Of a DNA stretch of 64,000 bases, positions 19,201-27,259 are shown piece after piece. The translations under genes and the position numbers were made by a program. Positions within the stretch are counted from its first letter, which is position 1; every line of letters starts with the position of its first letter. The stretch lies in NCBI RefSeq assembly GCF_014529985.1, contig NZ_JACVMU010000001.1:496001-560000 (forward strand). Reading direction: 5' to 3'. Origin of the DNA: Leucobacter sp. cx-42 (GTDB lineage: Bacteria; Actinomycetota; Actinomycetes; Actinomycetales; Microbacteriaceae). The notes beneath the pieces were generated by a model. It had not been told where the DNA came from, did not search any database, and was given only the letters and a program-made list of their open reading frames with translations.

Positions 19201-20749
19201 GGAGCAGGCGGGCGCTACTGCCAGACCGGCTCTCCCCCGTTCGGAGTTCGATGATCGCCTCAACGGTTGAGATGAGGGCGAGCGTTGTCTTACCCTCACC
19301 ACGACCTTTCACCACAGTCAGTGGCCACTGCTCGATCGTTTGTTCAGCTGCGCGAGTGTGGGGGATCCACTTCAGCCACGACCAGTGCTGCTCAATTCGC
19401 TCATCAATGAAACTCACTACCCCTACCTCGAGCGGTGAGTGAAGAGACACGAGTTGAGTCACCAAGGATTGTGTAATTCGCGTCACATCAGTCAGCTCAC
19501 CCGCAATGCCTAGCGCTCCGCACGCAGTGAGGTTCTCCACGACGGGGATCGGACCTACGTTCTCGTGCGCATCAGTCACAGACTTGAGCTGGTCCCAGAG
19601 CTCTACCGGGGCCTCATTCCGCTTCGGTAGCTTCACCTGTGTTCGGCTCGGCAGCATTCCTTCTCCGAGCCTGACCGACAAAAATGCCTCGTGTTCAGGT
19701 CTCCGTGTCCACAGATACTCACCGCGCACTGCCACTGCGTGATCTGTTATCTGGTTCTTTGGGTGTTCCTCATTTCTTGTTGCGACCTCCTCTATCGCAA
19801 AGTTTTGTAGTTCCTGCTTTTCCTGTTCAAGCTCAGCGGTGAACTGTTTGTTCTGCCGACGAAACCTACGCTTCCCTGTGGATCTATTGTCGAGCCAGGT
19901 CCCCAGCATCATCAGCGGGGAGAACGCCATCATGACGAGACTGAGAGGCGACTGAGTAAACGCATACATTGCCCCTCCCAACAAGATGGGTGCAATCAGG
20001 CCGACGGTTGGCACACGCACCGGCTCAGGCGGTTTCGGGGCAGACGGCAATTCACGTTCCGATGCAGGGAATCTCTGCTCCACGCGGGGGCTTCGCACGT
20101 GCGGCTCTCGCCTCTGCTGAAGGGTAGCGTCAGGTCGCACTCCCCACGGCGTGATCCGCAGACTGATTGTGCCTACTTCTACATTGGTGACAGTCGCAAT
20201 TCGGAAGTCCTTTACCTGCTGATTTGCGATGAGAATGCCGTTCGCGGAACCAAGATCACGTAGCTCCATGCTGCCCGCGTTCATTACTTCCAGCACCGCG
20301 TGCTTCCGTGAGACGCTCTGATCAAGCAGCCGAATTCTGCTTCCAGGTTCACGGCCAATCACGTTCGCGCCGGGCACAAGACTGAACTTTGCGCCCTGCT
20401 GCTCGCCATTGAGCACTTCTGCTTCGCCTACGGGTTGTATCTCGCGCACCGCATCAACACGGACCGCCTGTTCAAGCATCGGGCGAATGGTTGCGCCCAA
20501 GACGTTCATCGTCCCGCTCATGAGGGAGTGTGGATCGCAGATCCACTCCCCTGCCTGTCCAGCAGCGCGCACACTCAACGTGAGCGGTGCGGCACTGTGA
20601 AGCGCGATCCTTTCCAGTTCAGGGTTCCCGGTCATGCCTGTGCGAATAAGCGCGGAACTCACCTCCGATGCTGTGCTCGTCGCCCCGAATTCGATACTGA
20701 TGTCGTGAGGGTTTCCGTCATGCGTCACTACCGTTGTCTGGAGCTTCAT
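16259..20749 (-). CDS. Type VII secretion ATPase, FHA-FtsK/SpoIIIE (EccC/EssC-like)
   Basis: Motor ATPase that recruits and pumps WXG100-type substrates through the cytoplasmic membrane. 1496 residues. An N-terminal ubiquitin-like/FHA part: FHA domain at about 108-200 with VIGREPGSRIRL, SVSRKHAVLEV and DLGSANGILI. Two closely spaced membrane helices at 248-285. First FtsK domain with Walker A GGTTGAGKS (692-700) and Walker B VIVIDE (795-800), then MATQRPAGVI. Second with GASGTGKT (1028-1035). A third, degenerate ATPase domain ends the protein without a recognisable Walker A. The FHA head makes it closer in layout to firmicute EssC than to mycobacterial EccC. Start ATG has GGAG nine bases upstream. 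Last gene of the secretion island. Confidence 0.9.
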   Translation of the reverse strand: MKLQTTVVTHDGNPHDISIEFGATSTASEVSSALIRTGMTGNPELERIALHSAAPLTLSVRAAGQAGEWICDPHSLMSGTMNVLGATIRPMLEQAVRVDAVREIQPVGEAEVLNGEQQGAKFSLVPGANVIGREPGSRIRLLDQSVSRKHAVLEVMNAGSMELRDLGSANGILIANQQVKDFRIATVTNVEVGTISLRITPWGVRPDATLQQRREPHVRSPRVEQRFPASERELPSAPKPPEPVRVPTVGLIAPILLGGAMYAFTQSPLSLVMMAFSPLMMLGTWLDNRSTGKRRFRRQNKQFTAELEQEKQELQNFAIEEVATRNEEHPKNQITDHAVAVRGEYLWTRRPEHEAFLSVRLGEGMLPSRTQVKLPKRNEAPVELWDQLKSVTDAHENVGPIPVVENLTACGALGIAGELTDVTRITQSLVTQLVSLHSPLEVGVVSFIDERIEQHWSWLKWIPHTRAAEQTIEQWPLTVVKGRGEGKTTLALISTVEAIIELRTGESRSGSSARLLPVLVILVLGDPGTVRARLTGIAECGPSVSVHVIWMAESSIQLPAACRTFVTVDGQGARAHFVQERKVVTLTGVERSEPQAAHTLARMLAPIVDAAGIDRVSVELPNKVNLRDLLQQDILSGPAPIQVAWHLSGSLHSSWRNHRAGKMVALATTVGQGPAGPIRLDLKADGPHALVGGTTGAGKSEFLQTWIMSMAATVSPERLNVLLVDYKGGAAFAECVDLPHTVGLVTDLSPHLVRRALTSLRAELRKREELLAEYGAKDLAAMEREGNPAAPPALVIVIDEFAALAAEIPEFLDGVIDIAQRGRSLGLHLIMATQRPAGVINDNLRANTNLRIALRMADEADSRDVIGTTEAALFPPEFPGRAMVKTGPGRVTHFQSGYLGGAANESDKQEIIIRSFGTSEGEPWPISPEERRPRKRRKQARDIERLRDAIIDANQAEGIAPPRRPWLDELPSRLTLQQLQWSRSAGSELDRYQPGDEPMIGLCDDPEQQAQYPISLHFEADGNIAIYGASGTGKTTALVSIAAELSDADGSTPVEIYGIDASNGGLALLSALPTVGAVAPLHDEELVERILRRLTEYISDRGNRFAAARAASLSAYRTARPADRLPRVFLLVDGIVAYRQVAERDSESAKLMDGLGEIMMHGRSVGVHVVLTADRPASIPHRLSAHVQKQFTLRLANAIDYAAVDVKGDALDDACPGRALAAGDTRLLQLALPVDACELQEFDAEIRDRAERLLAAGSEQVAPVQKAPTELLLESLGDWVAGTLASEDRAGIGLRVRELSLATMPTRGLAVVAGGSGHGISEAALACVTAAATESQETVLLTFAQPGLAHRFSWGRVAFGAKEIATVARELADECAGDQNSTGRIIVVERSALAEGTAALAPLAALCQAAKRAKHANVLVICEFECGSAGGVWELAQAVKQPTWGALLRPDENEMQQPFAGLGRVPKGEYPPGRGLVIEDGKTYAVQLARVAPDSD

Positions 20750-20780
20750 CGATTTGAACTCCAGTTTGTGTCATTCGACC

Positions 20781-21413
20781 TCACGTTCTGACACCTTGCT
20801 GCGAGCCAGCATCCATCACACTCGGCTGACGGTCGATCCCGTTGAGATCCAGCATCGTATGAGCAGAAGAACACGGTGAGTCCACTGTGACGAAGAGTGA
20901 TTCTTCACTGACGTGAATTCTGATTCTGGCTTCCTCGTCAACCGATGCTTCGTATTCCCATTGGCCGGGCTCTGGCTCGTTGTAAAACACCACGAGCCAA
21001 CTGTCTGCTTCGAGGTACGCGAACATCCGTTCCGCGGACTCCACGTAGTCCACCCCGTCCCCCGTCAGCGTGAGTTTCTCATGCAGACGGTTCCGGCTCT
21101 CGGTCGCTCCGTAGGGCATCTCGCATGCCACCGGGCGCAACGCATCGAGCGCGCGCAGCCTGTTCTCCAGCGTTCCGTCCCACGCAACGTCACCGGTTGG
21201 GGAACTCACAGTCCACCCGTCGCCGATGCCAGTCGCCGAAATCAAGGAGTCGTACGTACCTCCCATCCACCGTCTGAGGTCTACCAGCTCGGTGTCCGTA
21301 GGCCATCGTGGCTCGCTCATGTCTTCGGCGGCGCTGCAACCAGAGATCATCAGGGTGCTCGAGCAGAGAAGCAGAGCCAGGGTGGCCCGCCACAGCTTCA
21401 ATTGACGCGTCAT
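20781..21413 (-). CDS. Lipoprotein, paralogue 2 of tandem pair
   Basis: 210 residues with a lipoprotein signal peptide (LALLLCSSTLMISGCSAAE; lipobox ISGC), so anchored on the outer face of the membrane. The mature part resembles the neighbouring lipoprotein: RRWMGGTYDSLISATGIGDGW against RRWIGAQFESVIGASGIERGW, a conserved Cys-containing VDSPCSS near the end and GIDR after it. No known domain. Its ATG overlaps the stop of the upstream gene (TAATG). Possible immunity or assembly factor for the secreted hydrolase (inference from position). Confidence 0.75.
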   Translation of the reverse strand: MTRQLKLWRATLALLLCSSTLMISGCSAAEDMSEPRWPTDTELVDLRRWMGGTYDSLISATGIGDGWTVSSPTGDVAWDGTLENRLRALDALRPVACEMPYGATESRNRLHEKLTLTGDGVDYVESAERMFAYLEADSWLVVFYNEPEPGQWEYEASVDEEARIRIHVSEESLFVTVDSPCSSAHTMLDLNGIDRQPSVMDAGSQQGVRT

Positions 21414-22126
21414 TATTTCGACTCCTCTTCGAGCTCGAGGTTTTGCTGTTCTTCCTCGGGGTCTCTCTGCATTGGAGACCAAGCCGCACGCTCTTCCTTC
21501 GTGCTGGGAAGTCTGCGGAAGTCCTTCACCACCGGGTCTAAAACGCTCGGTACTGTGTCGCGGTCAATACCGCCATAGTCGTAGGGCATCGAAGAACACG
21601 GCGAGGTCACCGACAGAGTCAAGCCGCGTTTCAGCGAGTGAAGATCGATTCCCGCTCCATCATCTCGGCTTGCCCTAACGACAGCTTCCCCCTCGCTCGG
21701 ACCTTCTGAATACGTCGATACCCAGCCAGACGCTGCTAGGAGGGATTCGACGTTCTTTAGAGCGTCCCTAGCGTCACCAACAAACTCGCTGTTCTTGAGA
21801 AGTCCGATGAAGTTCATCCGTTCAATATCGTCACTGAATCTTTTAGAGCACATCCCTGGGCCAAAAGAGTCAAGAATTCGCCCATGTGATGCGGCGTCGT
21901 TTCTCCACTCCACAAGCTGCGGATCGTACCCTTGGACCCAGCCACGTTCGATACCGCTTGCCCCAATTACTGATTCAAATTGCGCTCCGATCCAACGCCT
22001 TTGTTCAACTGATGTTGCGCCGTTTCCCCAGTACTTCTCATTTCCGGCTTCCGAGCAAGAAGCCGTAAAAAGAAGAGCAAGCCCGGAAAGCCCAACGCAA
22101 AGGTATCTGAAGAGTGTTTTCGTCAT
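21413..22126 (-). CDS. Lipoprotein, paralogue 1 of tandem pair
   Basis: 237 residues. Signal peptide with a Cys following LALLFTAS (weak lipobox TASC), then a mature part sharing the RRWIG...ASGIERGW and SVTSPCSS...GIDRD landmarks with the next gene, plus a Glu/Gln-rich C-terminal extension of about 25 residues that the paralogue lacks. The ATG at 22126 is chosen for the basic residues directly before the hydrophobic core and for AAAGAG upstream. It follows the effector gene by 28 bases. Function unknown; see the paired-lipoprotein finding. Confidence 0.75.
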   Translation of the reverse strand: MTKTLFRYLCVGLSGLALLFTASCSEAGNEKYWGNGATSVEQRRWIGAQFESVIGASGIERGWVQGYDPQLVEWRNDAASHGRILDSFGPGMCSKRFSDDIERMNFIGLLKNSEFVGDARDALKNVESLLAASGWVSTYSEGPSEGEAVVRASRDDGAGIDLHSLKRGLTLSVTSPCSSMPYDYGGIDRDTVPSVLDPVVKDFRRLPSTKEERAAWSPMQRDPEEEQQNLELEEESK

Positions 22127-22154
22127 TGATGCTCTTTCTTGCGTAAGTCTGCTT

Positions 22155-24152
22155 TCACTTTCCGATTGACCTTTTGAATCCGCCAATTACCTCAGCTCCT
22201 TTTGGATCAGACGTGATGCGAGCAAACGAGTTAAGAGACTGCGTGCTTCGGTCCAGATACCCGTGCCCGTCAGACGCACTCTGTCCCATGAATCCGTTGT
22301 CATTGCCATCTCCGATGACCGCATGACCGTCCGTCCTCCGAAGCCCTTGGCTTTCAACGCCCTCAGCAGAAAACACCATGACTCCAGGCATACTTGCCGG
22401 TCCTTCTAGGCCGAGTATCCTTTGCGGCTGGTCCGTAAAGGTTTTACGGCCCGAAAAAGCGGCCCCAACAGGAGCAATATCGTCGTCCTCCGCATGTACT
22501 GCGTAGATTGCGGGCTGACCGGGCTCGCGTTCTCGCACGTGCAAAGATGAAAGGTTCGCCACATAACGCATGTCTACGCCTGCACTACCAAATGTTGTGA
22601 ACGAGTCCACTGGTTTCTTCGTGAGTGTGAGCGCGATCGACGCAGTGTTCACGCCGTAGGAATGAGCACCTACATTTACAACTAGATTTCGCTTCGAAAC
22701 CTGACCAGAATTCCGGTAAGTGCCATCGATTTCACCAGCAAGTCGTTGCGCCCCTGCAAAGGCTTTCTCCGACCCCAATACTCCTGCGGAGCTCGCTGAA
22801 TCACCCAATGCCGGGGTGTCATACCCCAGCCAAACAGCGACAGCGTGTTCTCCAGCAATTGATGAGTGTTTACTTTGCTCTTCGAATACGTTGCGACCCA
22901 CCTGGTTCCAGTTTCGAATCGCTGCGGGAGCATTGCTTTCCATGCCAGCCACCAACCACGTAATACGTTCAGCATGATCCAGGTTCCCCAAGCTCATTGC
23001 TGCACAAGGTGGGTCAACAAGTGTGTTTAGGGAAACGATCTGCCTTTCGACGCCAGCTAGATTTCCTGAAAGCTTCGTCTCAACGGCGGTTTGAAGACCT
23101 GACAACAGTCTCGCGGTATCCGCCGAAATGCCTGCCGGGTTTGCAGCAATAATTCGCAAGGTTTCGCGATTCGCCCTATCTCTTGTGACGAATGACAAGC
23201 CCGGAAGATTTCCAATAACCACTGACCGCTCGCGAATGAGAAACTCTTGCTGTTCGAGAGTCAGGCCTAACCACCAGGAGATGACTACTTCAGATTCAGG
23301 TGGTGAGTCCCACCAGGCCACTCCAGGCTCTCCGCCAAAGAGGTCCCTTAACGACGGGCAATCAATCTTGAACTCGGCGGAGGTTCCGACTCCGCCCCAG
23401 GCTTCGCCGGTCAACCCGAGTGCAATTGTTCGTTTTGTTTGAAGCCCCTTGCTGTTCTGGCTTAGCCCCATTAGGTGCCCGACTGGAGTATCTTGCAACC
23501 ACCTTCGCAGCTTGTCTTCTGCATTTCGCCTGCGTTCCCAGAGCGCACCCCATTTATTGGGCGAACTAGTTGCAGTCTCGAGAGCTTGCTTCCACTCACT
23601 GGCTGCAATCGTCCAAGCGTGTTCGTACATGTTGCGCATCTGGGAGATCATCGCCTCCCGTTCTGCCACATCCATTGCGTCACCGCGAGAGTCAAGCCTG
23701 GGTTGTGGGAATGGTTTGGGCCCTTCTTTCCAGTACGTTGGCACCAACCCAGGGCGGCCAATTTCGTGGGCAATCTCGGAAAGCTTCGCCTCCGCGGTGC
23801 GGATGTAGGAGAACGCCATTTCGGTGTCAATCATCACTGCGCGTGCTTCCCGGTGAATGACCTCGACCTCGGCTGCGTAGGCCCGCAATGCTGTCTTCGC
23901 ATCGTTAGTACTTGTGATTACTCGTTTTGCGCCAGCTGAAAGCGTCTCTTGCAGCCGAACTCGAAGCCGATCAACGGCCTCCGATGATTGACGTGAAAGC
24001 CATTCTGCAGCGGAGCACACCGAGGAGTCATAACCAGAGGTGTCCCGTTCAACGTCGGCGATAAACTTCTGCACCGCCTCCAACTCAGCCGTGCTGCCAC
24101 TAATGGGTGAAGCACCGAGGTGCTGACGGATGTTCGGAAGGACAATGCTCAC
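22155..24152 (-). CDS. Putative T7SS effector: helical head plus DUF1023 hydrolase
   Basis: 665 residues. Residues 1-220 are alpha-helical, without signal peptide, in the manner of LXG/WXG-type targeting heads. Residues about 278-645 match the DUF1023 (PF06259) alpha/beta-hydrolase pattern: WWLGLTLEQQEFLIRE (293-308), LPGLSFVTRDRANRETL, HAVAVWLGYDTPAL (436-449), the nucleophile elbow AHSYG with Ser498, FGSAGVDMRY (521-530), and a late His in DGHGYL (628-633). A lipase/esterase-like activity is likely; the substrate is unknown. Its ATG overlaps the stop of the preceding small gene by four bases. Base composition is lower in GC than flanking core genes, consistent with transfer. Confidence 0.8.
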   Translation of the reverse strand: MSIVLPNIRQHLGASPISGSTAELEAVQKFIADVERDTSGYDSSVCSAAEWLSRQSSEAVDRLRVRLQETLSAGAKRVITSTNDAKTALRAYAAEVEVIHREARAVMIDTEMAFSYIRTAEAKLSEIAHEIGRPGLVPTYWKEGPKPFPQPRLDSRGDAMDVAEREAMISQMRNMYEHAWTIAASEWKQALETATSSPNKWGALWERRRNAEDKLRRWLQDTPVGHLMGLSQNSKGLQTKRTIALGLTGEAWGGVGTSAEFKIDCPSLRDLFGGEPGVAWWDSPPESEVVISWWLGLTLEQQEFLIRERSVVIGNLPGLSFVTRDRANRETLRIIAANPAGISADTARLLSGLQTAVETKLSGNLAGVERQIVSLNTLVDPPCAAMSLGNLDHAERITWLVAGMESNAPAAIRNWNQVGRNVFEEQSKHSSIAGEHAVAVWLGYDTPALGDSASSAGVLGSEKAFAGAQRLAGEIDGTYRNSGQVSKRNLVVNVGAHSYGVNTASIALTLTKKPVDSFTTFGSAGVDMRYVANLSSLHVREREPGQPAIYAVHAEDDDIAPVGAAFSGRKTFTDQPQRILGLEGPASMPGVMVFSAEGVESQGLRRTDGHAVIGDGNDNGFMGQSASDGHGYLDRSTQSLNSFARITSDPKGAEVIGGFKRSIGK

Positions 24153-24454
24153 TTTTCGTCACCTCGAAGAGCAAATCCTGTCGCGAGAACGCCTGCAAAT
24201 TCCTTGTCGAGTGAGGTCAGTTCGCCGCACAATTCCCGAATACCGCCATGCGTGGTCTTCGCGGCATCGGCAAGAGCCGCGCGCGCTACCTGCAGCCCAA
24301 GCAAGAATCTTGTAATTTCGCCGCCGATACCTGTCACGCCGGTCGCAAGGTCTTGAGGTCTGGGGACGTTGTTTTGCACCATCAGGTTGCCGCCGTATAC
24401 CAGCTTGTTTCCCGCTTCAGTTAGGTCATTCAGCCCGATGTTGAGCAGAACCAT
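24149..24454 (-). CDS. Small helical partner protein
   Basis: 101 residues, mostly helical, no membrane segment or signal peptide. N-terminus MVLLNIGLNDLTEAGNKLVYGG, C-terminus with a Leu/Ala-rich amphipathic helix. Good Shine-Dalgarno (GGAGGT). By size and position just before the effector it resembles the Lap/Esx-type chaperones that pair with LXG-type toxins, but no sequence family is recognised. Confidence 0.65.
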   Translation of the reverse strand: MVLLNIGLNDLTEAGNKLVYGGNLMVQNNVPRPQDLATGVTGIGGEITRFLLGLQVARAALADAAKTTHGGIRELCGELTSLDKEFAGVLATGFALRGDEK

Positions 24455-24499
24455 TTCATTACCTCCAGGTGGAAGAAGTTGTCATTCACGATCACGTGC

Positions 24500-24554
24500 G
24501 GGGTCACCAGGGCAGCCGCCCGTAGTCAAACGGTTGGCGTGCACCAGTGACCCC
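24500..24554 (-). other. Long-range hairpin between Esx-like and partner genes
   Basis: GGGGTCAC and GTGACCCC, 8-bp perfect arms 39 bases apart. No T run follows. It could protect the 3' end of the upstream message so that the Esx-like protein is made in excess. Confidence 0.35.
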
Positions 24555-24568
24555 AAAAGCATGAGGAA

Positions 24569-24862
24569 CTACTGAATACGGGATGCGATCTGCGCGTCCA
24601 TCTCTTGATGCGCCTGCGCAACGCTCAGCACAAACTGGCGGATCTCGGTGAGCTTCTCAACGACGGTGTTCGTTGATGCGGTGTACTCCGCGTACGAAGA
24701 CTCGAATCGCTTCGAAGCGCTGTCCGTGACGAAGCCTGAAGACACGAGTGACTGGATCTGTTGCTGCATTTCGCGCAGCTTGCTGATGATCTCGGTCTTG
24801 CCGGCATCAAGCCGACCGGCCGCTGCATTGAGCTCGTCGTAAGAGACTGTGACGTTTGCCAT
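24569..24862 (-). CDS. WXG100-superfamily (Esx-like) protein lacking the Trp
   Basis: 97 residues, two long helices joined by a turn, no signal peptide. The turn reads SSGFVTDSASKRFESSY; the family pattern W-x-G-x-A-x(3)-F is recognisable from the SxxxF part, but Trp is replaced by Val/Phe and Gly by Asp. The protein starts with MANVTVSYDELNAAAGRL and ends in a charged amphipathic helix. AAAGGAA precedes the ATG. First gene of the secretion island and therefore probably the most expressed. Confidence 0.78.
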   Translation of the reverse strand: MANVTVSYDELNAAAGRLDAGKTEIISKLREMQQQIQSLVSSGFVTDSASKRFESSYAEYTASTNTVVEKLTEIRQFVLSVAQAHQEMDAQIASRIQ

Positions 24863-25125
24863 GGGGCGTTCCTTTCAATTGGCTTGGCAACGCCCCCGTC
24901 AGCCAAAAGTTGTCTCGCGTCAATTCGACGCTTCAGCAGCACCCACCGACCATCCCCGCCAGGGAGTGGTACTGATGTCGTCGACATTAGTGGAAGCCAC
25001 TGACATCTGAAGTCGCGCAGCCAAACTTGTGGATAACTTGTCTCCCGTGAAGCCCGGCCCGACCTGTGAGCAGCACAGAACGCCTCAACGCTGAGCCACT
25101 CCTGCGCACCTCAGTGCGACAATTA

Positions 25126-25209
25126 CGCCGAAAACACCCATTTCTCTCGAGACGACCCGTTTCTGCTGCCTGCAACTATCTATCTCGAGAGAAACACCCC
25201 TTTTCGCGG
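25126..25209 (+). repeat. Palindromic intergenic element, copy A
   Basis: Imperfect inverted repeat of about 27-bp arms: CGAAAA-N6-TTTCTCTCGAGA on the left is mirrored on the right. Aligns without gaps over about 53 bases with copies at 46422-46510 and 50922-51009, ending in TTTTCGCGG. Confidence 0.65.
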
Positions 25210-25367
25210 TACTCACCCCGAAAACCCGCAGAAAAACGAGGTGTTCAAGCAGCGAACCCCGATGAGTAACCCAGCCGAAGCACCGGAGCAAAGAGATCCG
25301 CCAATCTCACTCACCCAAAGTACAGAACACCCCACGAGAAACGCACCCGCCCCGCCCCGCGACAGCC

Positions 25368-25404
25368 CAACACAACACAACAAACACAACACAACACAAC
25401 ACAA
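25368..25404 (+). repeat. CACAA pentamer tract
   Basis: About seven near-perfect CACAA units with one interruption; on the minus strand this is the T/G-rich tail after the proS terminator hairpin. Confidence 0.7.
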
Positions 25405-25434
25405 AGCGCGCCCACCCCGAAGGGTGAGCGCGCT
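25405..25434 (-). terminator. proS terminator
   Basis: 13-bp arms (one mismatch) closing a UUCG tetraloop on the minus strand, followed by TTTGTGTTG-type sequence. 21 bases after the proS stop codon. Confidence 0.85.
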
Positions 25435-25454
25435 CCAGCAATAGCCGTTAAGGC

Positions 25455-27221
25455 TTACGCACCGAACAGTGCGGGAACCTCCGAGATGGCGACCTTTTCC
25501 TTGGTGCCAGCGGCACGGTCCCAAACCTCAGCGAAGCCCTCAGCCGCATCGCGACCGATGACGACGACGCGGGGCACACCGAGCAGCTCGGCGTCGCCGA
25601 ACTTCACGCCGGGCGAAACCTTGGGGCGGTCGTCGAAGATGACCTCGATGCGAGCTGCGTCGAGCTTCTCTGCGAGCTCGGTTGCGATCTCCTGGATCGC
25701 GGGGTCCTTGCCCGTCGCAACGATGTGCACGTCGTAAGGTGCGATCTCACGGGGCCAGATGAGGCCGCGGTCGTCGTGGTTGAGCTCGGCGAGGATCGCC
25801 ATGATGCGGGTCACGCCGATGCCGTACGAACCCATGGTGACGGTGACGAGCTTGCCGTTTTCGTCGAGTACCTTGGCACCGAGCGCCTCAGCGTACTTAC
25901 GACCGAGCTGGAAGATGTGGCCGATCTCCATGCCGCGTGCGGTCTCGATGGGGCCGCTTCCGTCGGGCGCGGGATCGCCATCGCGAACGGTCGCAACGTC
26001 GGCAATGCCGTCAGCGGTGAAGTCACGGCCTGCGACGAGGTACGCAACGTGCTTCTCAGCGATGTTTGCACCGGTCACCCATGAGGTGCCCGAAACAACA
26101 CGGGGGTCAAGCAGGTAGCGAACGCCGGTCGAACCCTCTTCGCCGAGCACAGCAGCGCCGTCGAGCGACGGACCAATGTAGCCGGGAACGAGGCCGGGGT
26201 GCTTCTTGAGATCGTCAGCAGTTGCGGGCTCAACCTCGCAGTTGGGGAATGCAACCTCAACGCGCTTCATGTCGACATCGCGGTCACCGGGCAGGCCGAT
26301 AACGACGACCTCGCGGTTGCCCTCGAGATCGGTCACTGCGAGCACGACGTTCTTGAGCGTGTCAGCGGCGGTCCACTCGCGGCCGTCCTCACGTGCGAGC
26401 ACAGCGTTGGTGTGCGCGACGAGGGTGTCGATTGTCGGAGTGTTCGGCGAATCATAGACAACGGGCTCGGGCTGGCCGTCGAACGGAATCTCAGCGGGAA
26501 CCGGAGTCTTGTATGCCTCGACGTTTGCAGCGTAGCCGCCAGCCGAACGCACGAAGGTGTCCTCACCGATCTCGATGGGGAGCAGGAACTCTTCGCTTCG
26601 CGATCCGCCCATTGCGCCGGCGTCAGCCGCAACAATTGCGTAATCGAGGTTCAGGCGGGTGAAGATGCGCTCGTACGCATCACGCATGTTCTCGTAGCTT
26701 GCAGCGAGGCCCTCGTCCGAAACGTCGAACGAGTAGGCGTCCTTCATCGAGAACTCGCGGCCACGCAGCAGACCTGCGCGGGGACGAGCCTCGTCGCGGT
26801 ACTTGTCCTGAATCTGGTACAGGGTGACCGGCAGCTCCTTGTACGACGAAACGATGTCCTTCACCATCGTGGTGAAGGCTTCCTCGTGCGTCGGAGCGAG
26901 CAGGTGGTCTGCACCGTGGCGGTCCTGGAGACGGAAGAGCGCGTCGCCGTACTCTTCCCAGCGGCCGGTTGCCTCGTAAGGCTCGCGCGGCAGCAGTGCA
27001 GGGAAGTGCACTTCGTGCGCACCAGCTGCGTTCATCTCCTCACGGATGATGTTCTCGAGCTTGCGGCGAACACGCAGGCCCAGAGGCATCCAGCCGAATA
27101 CACCCGGCGACTGGCGACGAATGTATCCTGCACGGACCATGAGCTTGTGGCTTGCGACCTCTGCGTCTGCAGGGTCCTCGCGGAGGGTCTTCAGAAAGAA
27201 TGAGCTGAGCCGGGTAATCAC
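25455..27221 (-). CDS. proS: Prolyl-tRNA synthetase, bacterial type
   Basis: Charges tRNA-Pro. Class II synthetase with motif 1 near [19 protein letters not shown], motif 2 around [28 protein letters not shown], the INS editing insertion in the middle (residues about 230-400) and motif 3 [16 protein letters not shown] followed by the anticodon-binding domain. 588 residues, usual length. GTG start with TACGAT 6 bases upstream (leaderless). In related genomes proS lies close to rimP-nusA; here the secretion island lies between. Confidence 0.96.
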   Translation of the reverse strand: MITRLSSFFLKTLREDPADAEVASHKLMVRAGYIRRQSPGVFGWMPLGLRVRRKLENIIREEMNAAGAHEVHFPALLPREPYEATGRWEEYGDALFRLQDRHGADHLLAPTHEEAFTTMVKDIVSSYKELPVTLYQIQDKYRDEARPRAGLLRGREFSMKDAYSFDVSDEGLAASYENMRDAYERIFTRLNLDYAIVAADAGAMGGSRSEEFLLPIEIGEDTFVRSAGGYAANVEAYKTPVPAEIPFDGQPEPVVYDSPNTPTIDTLVAHTNAVLAREDGREWTAADTLKNVVLAVTDLEGNREVVVIGLPGDRDVDMKRVEVAFPNCEVEPATADDLKKHPGLVPGYIGPSLDGAAVLGEEGSTGVRYLLDPRVVSGTSWVTGANIAEKHVAYLVAGRDFTADGIADVATVRDGDPAPDGSGPIETARGMEIGHIFQLGRKYAEALGAKVLDENGKLVTVTMGSYGIGVTRIMAILAELNHDDRGLIWPREIAPYDVHIVATGKDPAIQEIATELAEKLDAARIEVIFDDRPKVSPGVKFGDAELLGVPRVVVIGRDAAEGFAEVWDRAAGTKEKVAISEVPALFGA

Positions 27222-27227
27222 CCGTCT

Positions 27228-27233
27228 ATCGTA
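27228..27233 (-). promoter_or_regulatory. -10 box of leaderless proS
   Basis: TACGAT on the minus strand, 6 bases before the GTG start. Confidence 0.6.
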
Positions 27234-27259
27234 CCTCTCGGAACGACCCCCACACCACG

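Larger units (their letters stand above)
24863..25454. other. Intergenic region upstream of the secretion island
   Basis: About 590 bases without a supported gene. It should hold the island promoter (not resolved), an 84-bp imperfect palindromic element (25126-25209), a CACAA repeat tract (25368-25404) and the proS terminator. Confidence 0.6.

Noticed and set aside
25213-25524. 103-codon minus-strand frame between proS and the secretion island
   Set aside because: Overlaps the proS terminator and the CACAA tract; Cys/Gly/Leu composition from repeats, no ribosome site.
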